DNA from: Opitutia bacterium
GTDB lineage: Bacteria > Verrucomicrobiota > Verrucomicrobiia > Opitutales > Coraliomargaritaceae
NCBI GenBank assembly: GCA_003503355.1
Contig: DOCS01000207.1
Span: forward strand, 3,048 to 9,104
DNA length: 6,057 bases
Direction of reading: 5' to 3'
Shown here: positions 1-6,034 of the stretch, in pieces
How the letters are laid out: the number at the start of each line of letters is the position of its first letter
Position numbering within the stretch: position 1 is the stretch's first letter
The notes under the pieces: model-generated
Told to the model about the DNA's origin: nothing
Seen by the model: only the letters and a program-made list of their open reading frames with translations
Database searches by the model: none
Translations under genes and position numbers: made by a program

Positions 1-1251
1 CTTGCCTTGTCACCGGAAGCGGCCAATCCGAACTACGCGTTGCTCTCGGTGATGACCCATACCGAAAGCCCGGATGAGTTGTCGGCGTTCTTGCAGCACG
101 TGCGCACTTATGCTGAAGATGCGTTTCCGGATGCGCGGATCGTGCCGCAGGCATTGGAAAATGGCCCAGCGGTGGGCGACCCGATTCAATTGCGCTTATC
201 CGGCAAAGATCTGCATACACTCTATGCCTTGCGGGATCGCATCGTCGCAGGCATTGGCCCAGTCGAGGGCTTGTATGGCTTGCGTGATAGCTGGGGGGCC
301 TGGATTAAGCAGGTCGAAATTGATCCCGATCCAGTGCGTGCTGCGCGGCTCGGCTTAAATACCGAGACGATTGCCGAAAGCTTGAGCCTGCAGTTTACCG
401 GAATGCAAGCCACCGCTTACCGCGAGGAGGATCAATCGATTCCGGTTATTTTGCGCGCGCAGGATGACTTTCGCGAGCACCCCGAGCGCCTGAAAGATGT
501 GCCGATCTTCAGCGGCAGTGTGGGCTTTGTGCCGCTCGGGCAGGTGGCCGACGTCGGTGTCGAGTTTCAGCCTGGCTCGATTCTTCGTGAGAATACTGTG
601 CGCACCATGACGATCAAGGGGCGCGTGCGCGGGCGCTTTAGCAGTGATGCATTGGCGGATATTCAACCGATCGTGGCGGATATGATGCGTGCCGATGATT
701 GGCCCGCGGGCTATCGGATCGAATACGGTGGTGAGGCGGAAGAGAGCAGTAAATCGCAAAGTAATCTCGCCGCAGTCATGCCGATCGCGATGGCCTTGCT
801 GTCGTTGATCCTGATTGTGCAGTTCAATAGTATCCGCCGTTTCGGCATCATCATGCTCACCATTCCGCCGATGCTGATCGGGGTCGTGCCTGGGCTGTTG
901 CTCACCGGTTCAACTTTCGGATTTATGACCTTGCTCGGCATGATTGCGCTGCTCGGCATTATTGTGAACAACGCGATTCTACTGATCGATGAGATTAACG
1001 CGCAACTCGGCGAGTCGATGCCGCTGACCGATGCCATCGTGACCGCCTGTCGCTCGCGCCTGCGGCCGATCTTGCTCACCACCTGCACCACAGTGATCGG
1101 TTTGTTGCCACTCGCCATTTCCGGAGGTGGGATGTGGAGCTCGATGGCGTTCGCAATGATCTTCGGCCTGAGCTTCGCCACCGCGTTAACGTTGCTGCTT
1201 TGCCCAGCGCTGTTCTACCTATTGTTTCGTCGCACCTATCCGGAAAACTAG
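1..1251 (+). CDS. RND-family efflux transporter permease, C-terminal part (5' end outside window)
   Basis: This is the inner-membrane, proton-driven subunit of a tripartite efflux pump (AcrB/MdtB-like HAE type), which normally works with a periplasmic adaptor and an outer-membrane channel. The frame is open from base 1, so the real start lies upstream; the TTG at 7 is internal. About 416 codons remain of the usual ~1,020-1,050. Codons 1 to ~242 are the second periplasmic (porter/docking) half, with IQLRLSGKDL, an AARLGLNTETIAESL helix, TAYREEDQSIPVILRA and VPLGQVADV. GGEAEES at ~243 leads into TM8 (~257-280), TM9 (~281-303), TM10 (~306-330), TM11 (~355-376, with the conserved RLRPILLTT) and TM12 (~383-410). 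TM10 reads GIIVNNAILLIDEI, with Asn where AcrB has Lys940; to my knowledge this is common in other RND subfamilies. The substrate cannot be inferred. The family call is secure; an HME metal pump is less likely. Confidence 0.95.
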   Translation, partial: LALSPEAANPNYALLSVMTHTESPDELSAFLQHVRTYAEDAFPDARIVPQALENGPAVGDPIQLRLSGKDLHTLYALRDRIVAGIGPVEGLYGLRDSWGAWIKQVEIDPDPVRAARLGLNTETIAESLSLQFTGMQATAYREEDQSIPVILRAQDDFREHPERLKDVPIFSGSVGFVPLGQVADVGVEFQPGSILRENTVRTMTIKGRVRGRFSSDALADIQPIVADMMRADDWPAGYRIEYGGEAEESSKSQSNLAAVMPIAMALLSLILIVQFNSIRRFGIIMLTIPPMLIGVVPGLLLTGSTFGFMTLLGMIALLGIIVNNAILLIDEINAQLGESMPLTDAIVTACRSRLRPILLTTCTTVIGLLPLAISGGGMWSSMAFAMIFGLSFATALTLLLCPALFYLLFRRTYPEN

Positions 1252-1284
1252 ATCATTAGGCCCGCTCGAGTGTGGATGACTTTC

Positions 1285-1305
1285 GCACTTAAAGTGCCAG
1301 CTACG
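1285..1305. repeat. Short hairpin followed by CAG-CTACG
   Basis: GCACTT (1285-1290) and AAGTGC (1292-1297) form a perfect 6-bp inverted repeat around one base. It is followed by CAG and then CTACG (1301-1305). The hairpin at the right edge of the window (6035-6057) has the same plan, 5-bp stem, then TCG, then CTACG, with a different stem sequence. This may be a dispersed intergenic repeat. No T-run follows, so a Rho-independent terminator is unlikely. Confidence 0.35.
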
Positions 1306-1341
1306 CGAGCAGTCGTATTTTGCCAGGGACTGAATTTAGTA

Positions 1342-1442
1342 ATCAGGTCCTCCCTTTCCTGATCAAGGCAATGATGCCACCCTGTAATGGACGCGGGGTG
1401 GTCAAACTCGGACCCCAGCGTGTGAAAGATGGCGACGCCATC
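1342..1442. repeat. Cluster of short perfect inverted repeats
   Basis: Three perfect inverted repeats occur within 101 bp: ATCAGG/CCTGAT (1342-1347 / 1358-1363), GGTC/GACC (1400-1403 / 1411-1414, inside a GGGGT...ACCCC context) and GATGGCG/CGCCATC (1428-1434 / 1436-1442, a single-base centre). None is followed by a T-run. They could belong to a structured RNA or a decayed mobile element, or be chance. No known RNA family is recognised. Confidence 0.3.
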
Positions 1443-1622
1443 GCCTGAGCATGGTGTGGTTGCGGGCGTGGTTCTCTTTCTTGAGGAGGGTTCCCCATAG
1501 TGACTTTTGAGCAGTGAGGCCAGCTGATGGGGCCGTGCTGTTTGTCTACATGCCTAGATCTTGCAGGTGATTGACGAGTCGCATTGCCCTGAAATTAAAA
1601 CATCTTCGACGTCGCCACAGGT

Positions 1623-1830
1623 CTAGTTTGAATTCTTAATGGCAATAGTGCCCGCACGCGTGTTCATGCCAGCGATCAGAACTTCGTCACTTTGCGAGTC
1701 CAGCACTTCCGCTACGATGCCGCGTAGGATCTCGCCCGAGATCCCGTTTTTTTTGGGGGGCGGCGCTGAGCTGGTTGGAGACCTTATCGGCTCTGTCGGT
1801 CTCAACAAACTGTTTGATCCATGGGTGCTT
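1623..1830 (-). pseudogene. 5'-truncated, frameshifted minus-strand gene remnant (unknown family)
   Basis: Two minus-strand open frames join at one homopolymer run. The upstream frame is open from 1869 and looks protein-like from about 1830, containing KQFVETDRADKVSNQL. The downstream frame contains GEILRGIVAEVLDSQ and VLIAGMNTRAGTIAI and ends at TAG 1625-1623. Removing one base from the run (minus strand C6A8, plus-strand positions 1747-1760) makes them a single frame of ~69 codons. Codon use and residue composition look coding on both sides of the join, while the plus-strand frame opposite is Pro/Ser/Arg-rich like a shadow. No start codon is visible; an in-frame TAA lies at 1872-1870 and the sequence there turns very AT-rich, so the N-terminus appears lost. 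I do not recognise the family. An assembly error in the run could explain the frameshift but not the missing start. Confidence 0.5.
1747..1760. other. Homopolymer pair T8-G6, frameshift point
   Basis: Eight T (1747-1754) are directly followed by six G (1755-1760). This is the exact point where the two frames of the minus-strand remnant separate by one base. Such runs are prone to replication slippage and to sequencing error. Because the gene also lacks a start, a functional phase-variation switch is less likely than decay or an assembly error. Confidence 0.6.
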
Positions 1831-1856
1831 AATTTTAAGACAGTTTGAGAAATAAA

Positions 1857-1886
1857 TTGCTATTTTAAGTTATTCTTATTTATACA
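1857..1886 (+). promoter_or_regulatory. Candidate sigma70-type promoter of the secreted protein gene, possibly leaderless
   Basis: TTGCTA (1857-1862) and TATACA (1881-1886) are separated by 18 bp. Each differs from the -35/-10 consensus by a base or two. They sit in a tract with 14 G/C in 60 bases (1831-1890), against mid-50s percent in the genes. A start point 6-7 bases after the -10 would fall at about 1892-1893, on the ATG itself. This fits the lack of any purine-rich Shine-Dalgarno sequence in 1875-1892. The alternative pair TTGAGA (1845-1850) with TATTCT (1871-1876) has a 20-bp spacer and is poorer. Confidence 0.4.
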
Positions 1887-1892
1887 GCCGTT

Positions 1893-4800
1893 ATGAAGAT
1901 TCTCACGGTTTTTTCTCTCTTCGCTTTGGTCAGCCTGAGCGCACTTGCTCAAGTTTCTATCGATCCGCCCTCACGCAGTTTTACTAAAGACGGCGGCGCA
2001 GGGGCGATCCTGACGCAAGGCTCGGGGGCGTGGAGCGCGACCACCGCCGACAACTGGATTACGATTTCTCCAAGAACGAGCGGTACTGTCGGCGACTCTT
2101 GTATCTACATTGTCGCATCCAATTTCTCCGCCGATACCAGAATCGGTCAGGTGAATGTCGACGGTAATATCCATAGTGTGAGCCAGTCTGGCTATTCGGC
2201 GACGCTTAGCCCTTCAAGTGCGACGGTGAACTTGGACGGCGGGCAGGGGAGTGTGTCGCTCAGTGTTGCCGCCGGCGTTGCTTGGTCTGCAGCCTCGAAT
2301 ACTGATTGGATTTCGGTGTCGCCCGCATCGGGCGTCAGTTCCGGCTCGGTGTCTTACACTGTCGAGCCGAATCCCGGAGTCACCACCCGCAATGGCTCGC
2401 TCACCGTCGCCGGGCAGACGTTTACCGTCACTCAGACGGGGACAGATGTAAACCTGTCGCCTAAGGACGTCGAAAAAGCCTACAGTTCGGACATCATTCA
2501 ACTGCAAGTGACCGCATTGGTCAGCACCAACTGGAGCGTCACTCCCAGTGCGTCGTGGATTTCGGTGATCGACGATGGCAATGGCTTTGGCGACTCCGCG
2601 ATCACCCTCGCGGTGGGGACCAACCCCAGCTTTGAGGCGCGTACGGGCACTGTCACGATCGGTTCTGCGACCTTTACCATCGTACAAGCGGGCACGCCGT
2701 ATCCGCTGCTCGACATCGTGCCCGACGAGGCCACCGCCGACCCGATCGGTGCTTTCGGCAATGCCGCGATTCTGGCCACGCCCGATGCCCCGTGGGCTGC
2801 AGAGAGCGAGGCGCCCTGGATCATCATCGCCGAGGGCGAATCCGGCGCGGGCAACGGCAATATCGAGTATGTGGTGTCTGCTAATCCGAATCTGGAAGCA
2901 CGTACCGGGCGCATCCAAGTTTCGCCGCCGGTCGCTGATCCGCAGGTCGATCTCTCCAAGCAATTGTTGTGTCATATCAAAACCGGCAGCAGCACTGGAG
3001 AGGGCAGTCAGGATCGCAGCGGTTGGAACCGAGACCTATCGGGCTCGCTGGCCACAGAGTTCGATGGTACCACTCCGCTGGACCTCAGCGGCCAAGACTT
3101 TAACCGAAGCGACGATGCCTTCTCGGTGGCTTTCTGGTTTACGCTCGAAGAAATCGACGCGATCAATCGCCTGCTGGAAGTGCAACGGGGCGCCGGCTAT
3201 TACAGCGCAGTCTACATCAATGCCGCGAATCAGCTGATTTTCTCTTCGGGCAGTCAAACCTTGACCACCGATCTGGTGGTCGAGGCGAATACACCATACC
3301 ACGTCGTGGTGGCAACCGATGTCGACGGGCTAACCACCGTGTATGCCGGTCGGCGCAGTGCCAGTATCGCCACTGTCGGCAGTCAGGTATTTGCCGCCGC
3401 GCCGTTCCCCGCCGCTTATGTCACTCCCGAAAAGATCGATGTCGGGCGCAGTACGCTGCCTTCCGCAGGGAATTTGACCAACGCCAGCATCGATGACTTG
3501 CGTCTGTATGGGCGCGCCCTGAATGCCGACGAGGCCGATGCGCTGTTCGAGCATGCCGGTAGCGCACTGCCGTATGGGATGGTCACCCACACCGGCGACC
3601 CGCAAAATGTACTATTGGAATATAACCTCCAGGGCCAGGCCCTGGTGGTCGGCGGTAGCACGCAACCGCAAGCCTTCAGCTCAGCCGACGCGGCCTCGTT
3701 TCATGATTTTATTGCAAAAAGTAGCCTCAGCACCACCGAGAGCGTCCTTTATACGCACTCCCTGCCAGTGCCGCGCTTAATAGCTGGCATCACCAGTCGA
3801 GGTGAGGGCGCTTATTATAGTACTTATACTCAGGGAACCCTCTTCTGGCGTCACCAGCTGGTCTATGCGGACGGAAGCACTGCGTTTACTGCAGAAGCCA
3901 GCAAGTATACGGAGGGTAGTGTCTCAGTGTATAAGACGAATCCGTTCCCTGCCAAACCTGTAGCTCAGATCAGGGTATATGTGCGATCTTCCATTTCAAG
4001 TTCTGGTCTTACTTACAAAATGCACTCCAGTCAGATCCGGTATTTGGCAGAGACGGAACAGTTGACCGGTTGGCACCCCAGCCATGACCGCTACAACCGC
4101 CCGCTGCGGGCGCTGGCGGGTGATTCCGATGCGCGCGTTGCTTTGCTGAATCATAGCTCATCCTATTCCGATGCATCCGCGACCTACAACTTTTGGTTGC
4201 GCTTCGATACGCTGGGTGAGGCAGTGATCTTCGGACGCGATCAGTTGGGCGAGAATACGCTTATCTGTGGCCTGAATAGTAGTGCAAACCTATACCTCTC
4301 GTGGAACGGAAACACCACGACTTTCCCCGTCGATCTGCACGAGGGGCAGTGGCATATGCTGACTATTGCCGCCGAACACGGTTTAAACACCAAGCTCTAC
4401 CTCGACGGGGCAGAGTTCGGTAATACCGCTGTCCACAAGCAATACAGCTTAGGTAGCCACACCGACCAGCAGGATCTGATTATCGGTGGATGGGACGGTG
4501 CGATCGATTATGCCGGTTTTTATGAAGCGGCGCTGTCATCGGCGCAGATTCAGTCACTCTACGACAACCAGAAGTTTGAGTTGCAATACCACACCGTCAC
4601 ACAGGGCGTGGTCTCGGCGTCTCTGAGTGCTGCAACCGCGACCGAGCTCGCGGCGGGGGGCTCCGGCAGCGTCAACCTCACTGTCGCCGGCAATGTCAAC
4701 TGGAGTGCGGAGTCCAGTGTTGGCTGGATTCAACTCACCTCTCGCAGCAGCGGCTCGGGGTCGGCGACGATCGCGTTTGATGTGGTGCCGAACACTTCGG

Positions 4801-5873
4801 TTTACCAGCGCACGGGCACACTCAGTATTGCAGGAGAGTCGTTCACGCTCACCCAGGCAGGACTGAACGCGACGCTTGATTATACCGAGCTGGTCTTCGG
4901 CACGGATGGCGGCAGCGACTGGATCGAGGTCTTTCCTGAAGCCAACGCCACGTGGCAAGCGATCAGTAATGACAGTTGGCTGACGATTGCGTCGGGTGCC
5001 TCCGGTTCCGGTACGGGCAGTGTACTGCTAGTCGCTGATCCGTATTCGCAGACCTCTCAGTCGCGCACCGGTACAATTGAAGTGGCGGGGCAGACCATCT
5101 ATGTCACGCAGCGCGGCTACCAGCTCAGTGTCAGCCCGGAAGTCGCACAGGTCGGCAGTAATTCAGGCGCCGGCGAGGTGGGTGTCGCAGCGCCGCTCAC
5201 TGCGGTGTGGGAAGCAATCACTTCGGTGGACTGGATTACCATCAACGGCAGTAATTCGGGCGTGGGCAGTGGAACCCTGAGATATTCGGTGGCTGAAAAT
5301 ACCACTGGTGCGTCGCGTACGGGGCGGATTATCATTTCCGGCACGGAGTACACTATCACGCAGGTCAGCAGCCTACAGGTCAGTGCAACCGCAGCGGCGG
5401 GCGGCTCGGTGAGTGGTGCCGGCGGCTATCAAACCAATGCCACCGCGGTGCTGTCCGCGACGGCAGATGCGGGCTATGTCTTCTCGCACTGGACCGGCGA
5501 TGCCGTCGGCAGTGCCAACCCACTGAGCCTCAGTGTCGACAGTGATAAAGAGGTCACCGCCCACTTTATCCCTTCCAGCGCGGCAACCTCGTTCCAATCG
5601 GCCGGGCAAAATGCGGTGCTCGCCGACCCCAATGCCTACGACCTATATAATGCCGATCAGCTGCGCTCGATGGCAGTCAAGCGACCATTTCTCTCGGTTG
5701 ATACAGCCACCAACAAAGTCACGGTTGGTTTCGGACTGAAGGAGACCGATGACCTCAGCAATTGGAGTGATGTCGACATCCAGTCCTCGCAGACCTTCAT
5801 CCGCAACGGTACTATCGAAGTCGAGTTGACGGTTGATGATGATGCCAAATTCTATCAGGTTATTACGCAGTAA
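1893..5873 (+). CDS. Secreted BACON/LamG multidomain protein, probable carbohydrate-binding or adhesive surface protein
   Basis: This is a 1326-residue exported protein. The ATG at 1893 is chosen because a signal peptide begins there (MKILTVFSLFALVSLSALA, likely cleaved before Gln20). Domains in order: BACON 1-3 (residues 20-101, 102-183, 184-267); BACON 4 first part (268-345); LamG-like fold 1 (~349-556, with FSVAFWF and the exit signature IDDLRLYGRALNADEADALF); an unrecognised beta-rich region (557-726); LamG-like fold 2 (727-895, with EGQWHMLTIA and KLYLDG); the missing last BACON strand (HTVTQG, 900-905); BACON 5-7 (906-990, 991-1075, 1076-1158); an InlB-B/Flg_new-type repeat (~1160-1230, GYVFSHWTGD and EVTAHF); and a C-terminal module (1231-1326). 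BACON domains in Bacteroidota are tied to glycan or mucin binding; LamG folds often bind glycans or proteins. I see no catalytic domain, LPxTG, PEP-CTERM or transmembrane anchor. The binding role is inference. Confidence 0.93.
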   Translation: MKILTVFSLFALVSLSALAQVSIDPPSRSFTKDGGAGAILTQGSGAWSATTADNWITISPRTSGTVGDSCIYIVASNFSADTRIGQVNVDGNIHSVSQSGYSATLSPSSATVNLDGGQGSVSLSVAAGVAWSAASNTDWISVSPASGVSSGSVSYTVEPNPGVTTRNGSLTVAGQTFTVTQTGTDVNLSPKDVEKAYSSDIIQLQVTALVSTNWSVTPSASWISVIDDGNGFGDSAITLAVGTNPSFEARTGTVTIGSATFTIVQAGTPYPLLDIVPDEATADPIGAFGNAAILATPDAPWAAESEAPWIIIAEGESGAGNGNIEYVVSANPNLEARTGRIQVSPPVADPQVDLSKQLLCHIKTGSSTGEGSQDRSGWNRDLSGSLATEFDGTTPLDLSGQDFNRSDDAFSVAFWFTLEEIDAINRLLEVQRGAGYYSAVYINAANQLIFSSGSQTLTTDLVVEANTPYHVVVATDVDGLTTVYAGRRSASIATVGSQVFAAAPFPAAYVTPEKIDVGRSTLPSAGNLTNASIDDLRLYGRALNADEADALFEHAGSALPYGMVTHTGDPQNVLLEYNLQGQALVVGGSTQPQAFSSADAASFHDFIAKSSLSTTESVLYTHSLPVPRLIAGITSRGEGAYYSTYTQGTLFWRHQLVYADGSTAFTAEASKYTEGSVSVYKTNPFPAKPVAQIRVYVRSSISSSGLTYKMHSSQIRYLAETEQLTGWHPSHDRYNRPLRALAGDSDARVALLNHSSSYSDASATYNFWLRFDTLGEAVIFGRDQLGENTLICGLNSSANLYLSWNGNTTTFPVDLHEGQWHMLTIAAEHGLNTKLYLDGAEFGNTAVHKQYSLGSHTDQQDLIIGGWDGAIDYAGFYEAALSSAQIQSLYDNQKFELQYHTVTQGVVSASLSAATATELAAGGSGSVNLTVAGNVNWSAESSVGWIQLTSRSSGSGSATIAFDVVPNTSVYQRTGTLSIAGESFTLTQAGLNATLDYTELVFGTDGGSDWIEVFPEANATWQAISNDSWLTIASGASGSGTGSVLLVADPYSQTSQSRTGTIEVAGQTIYVTQRGYQLSVSPEVAQVGSNSGAGEVGVAAPLTAVWEAITSVDWITINGSNSGVGSGTLRYSVAENTTGASRTGRIIISGTEYTITQVSSLQVSATAAAGGSVSGAGGYQTNATAVLSATADAGYVFSHWTGDAVGSANPLSLSVDSDKEVTAHFIPSSAATSFQSAGQNAVLADPNAYDLYNADQLRSMAVKRPFLSVDTATNKVTVGFGLKETDDLSNWSDVDIQSSQTFIRNGTIEVELTVDDDAKFYQVITQ
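1950..2693 (+). repeat. N-terminal BACON repeat array (BACON 1-3)
   Basis: Three consecutive ~82-84-residue immunoglobulin-like repeats lie at bases 1950-2195, 2196-2441 and 2442-2693. Each follows the BACON plan: an opening strand ending in a Pro/Ser-rich turn (SIDPPS, TLSPSS, NLSPKD), a W-S-A/V core strand, a second Trp as NWIT/DWIS/SWIS, a Gly/Ser turn, an R-x-G strand in repeats 2-3 (RNGSLTV, RTGTVTI), and a final strand with SQSG, TQTG or VQAG. The repeats are diverged at the residue level, so this is an old array and not a recent tandem duplication. Confidence 0.85.
2694..4607 (+). other. BACON 4 apparently interrupted by a LamG-unknown-LamG cassette
   Basis: BACON 4 opens at 2694 (LLDIVPDEAT) and runs through APWIII and the RTGRIQV strand, then stops near base 2927 without its final FTVTQ strand. 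LamG fold 1 (~2937-3560), an unrecognised region (3561-4070) and LamG fold 2 (4071-4577) follow. Immediately afterwards comes YHTVTQG (4587-4607), which matches the closing strand of the neighbouring repeats (FTVTQTG, FTLTQAG), and then BACON 5. The simplest reading is that a ~550-residue cassette sits in the loop between the last two strands of one BACON domain. The closing strand could instead be a short linker that only resembles BACON. Confidence 0.6.
4608..5366 (+). repeat. C-terminal BACON repeat array (BACON 5-7)
   Basis: Three further ~83-85-residue repeats lie at bases 4608-4862, 4863-5117 and 5118-5366. They keep the pattern W-S/Q/E-A, a second Trp (GWIQL, SWLTI, DWITI), a Ser/Gly-rich turn with alternating SGSG, an RTG strand (RTGTLSI, RTGTIEV, RTGRIII) and a closing TLTQ, YVTQ or TITQ. 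They are the same type as repeats 1-3, which gives seven BACON units with the split one counted. Confidence 0.85.
5370..5870 (+). other. InlB-B/Flg_new-type repeat and verrucomicrobial-style C-terminal module
   Basis: Residues ~1160-1230 form one divergent InlB-B-like bacterial repeat: Gly/Ala-rich start, VLSATADAGYVFSHWTGD, then KEVTAHF. This unit is common near the end of large bacterial surface proteins. Residues 1231-1326 hold LADPNAYDLYNADQLRSM, a beta-rich FGLKETDDLSNWSDV segment and the end DAKFYQVITQ. I associate this pattern with the C-termini of secreted verrucomicrobial proteins, where a sorting or stalk role has not been shown as far as I know. The assignment is from memory of the pattern, not a search. 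Confidence 0.6.
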
Positions 5874-5884
5874 ACACCAGCAGT

Positions 5885-5908
5885 GCTCGAACCAGTCGGG
5901 CAGTTTTT
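5885..5908 (+). terminator. Weak Rho-independent terminator candidate after the BACON/LamG gene
   Basis: GCTCG (5885-5889) pairs with CGGGC (5897-5901) across a 7-base loop, with one G-U pair. AG and a run of five T (5904-5908) follow. The position, 11 bases after the stop, fits. The stem is only 5 bp, so termination may depend instead on the long palindrome further on. Confidence 0.35.
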
Positions 5909-5938
5909 AGGGCTTACCGTTACGCGTCTTCCAACAAT

Positions 5939-6003
5939 GTAGCGTGCCGTTTTAGCAAACGTTCATCTTTGAACAAGGTTCGTTTGCTGAAGCTGCACGC
6001 TAC
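5939..6003. repeat. Long imperfect palindrome with 23-nt arms
   Basis: The arms at 5939-5961 and 5981-6003 are inverted copies matching at 20 of 23 positions. They match perfectly over the outer 9 bases (GTAGCGTGC) and the inner 8 (AGCAAACG). As RNA of the + strand, two of the three differences are G-U pairs, leaving one mismatch. The 19-base loop contains GTTCA/TGAAC (5961-5965 / 5970-5974, sharing the last arm base), so an inner stem can also form. No T-run follows. It could be a REP/MITE-like intergenic repeat or a bidirectional 3'-end hairpin. Confidence 0.75.
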
Positions 6004-6034
6004 TTTGGTTGTGGCTTATGCCGGGATTGGGTTC

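Larger units (their letters stand above)
1248..1553 (-). pseudogene. Start-less minus-strand open frame, possible decayed gene or mobile-element remnant
   Basis: On the minus strand, 101 codons are open between an in-frame TAG at 1556-1554 and a TAG at 1250-1248. There is no ATG and no convincing alternative start. It reads through segments such as GDGVAIFHTLGSEFDHP and ITGWHHCLDQERED. I do not recognise the family. The stop lies in the same CTAG tetramer (1248-1251) as the stop of the convergent RND gene. The other two minus-strand frames carry several stops. An open frame of this length can arise by chance in 640 bp of moderately GC-rich DNA, so this may be non-coding. The same stretch carries several short perfect palindromes, which would also suit a decayed or structured intergenic element. 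Confidence 0.25.

Noticed and set aside
711..1181. 156-codon minus-strand open frame opposite the RND membrane helices
   Set aside because: It is a shadow of the transmembrane coding sequence, with no start context and no recognisable fold.
1639..1848. 69-codon plus-strand open frame in the gap
   Set aside because: It is the Pro/Ser/Arg-rich complement of the minus-strand remnant, and its composition argues that the minus strand was the coding one.
1252..1892. tRNA or known riboswitch in the gap
   Set aside because: I could not find a T-loop GTTCRA with matching stems or any familiar aptamer core on either strand.
2214..2975. Long minus-strand open frame (253 codons) antisense to the BACON array
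   Set aside because: It is Arg/Gly/Asp-rich, unlike any real fold. It lies wholly opposite a clear domain-bearing gene and arises from that gene's codon bias.
2575..3237. 220-codon plus-strand open frame in another register
   Set aside because: It is very rich in Arg, Pro and Ser, overlaps BACON 3-4 and LamG 1 out of frame, and shows no motif or start signal.
5776..5873. LPxTG, PEP-CTERM or type IX secretion C-terminal signal
   Set aside because: The last 33 residues contain no such motif, no hydrophobic helix followed by basic residues, and no KVVK-type end.
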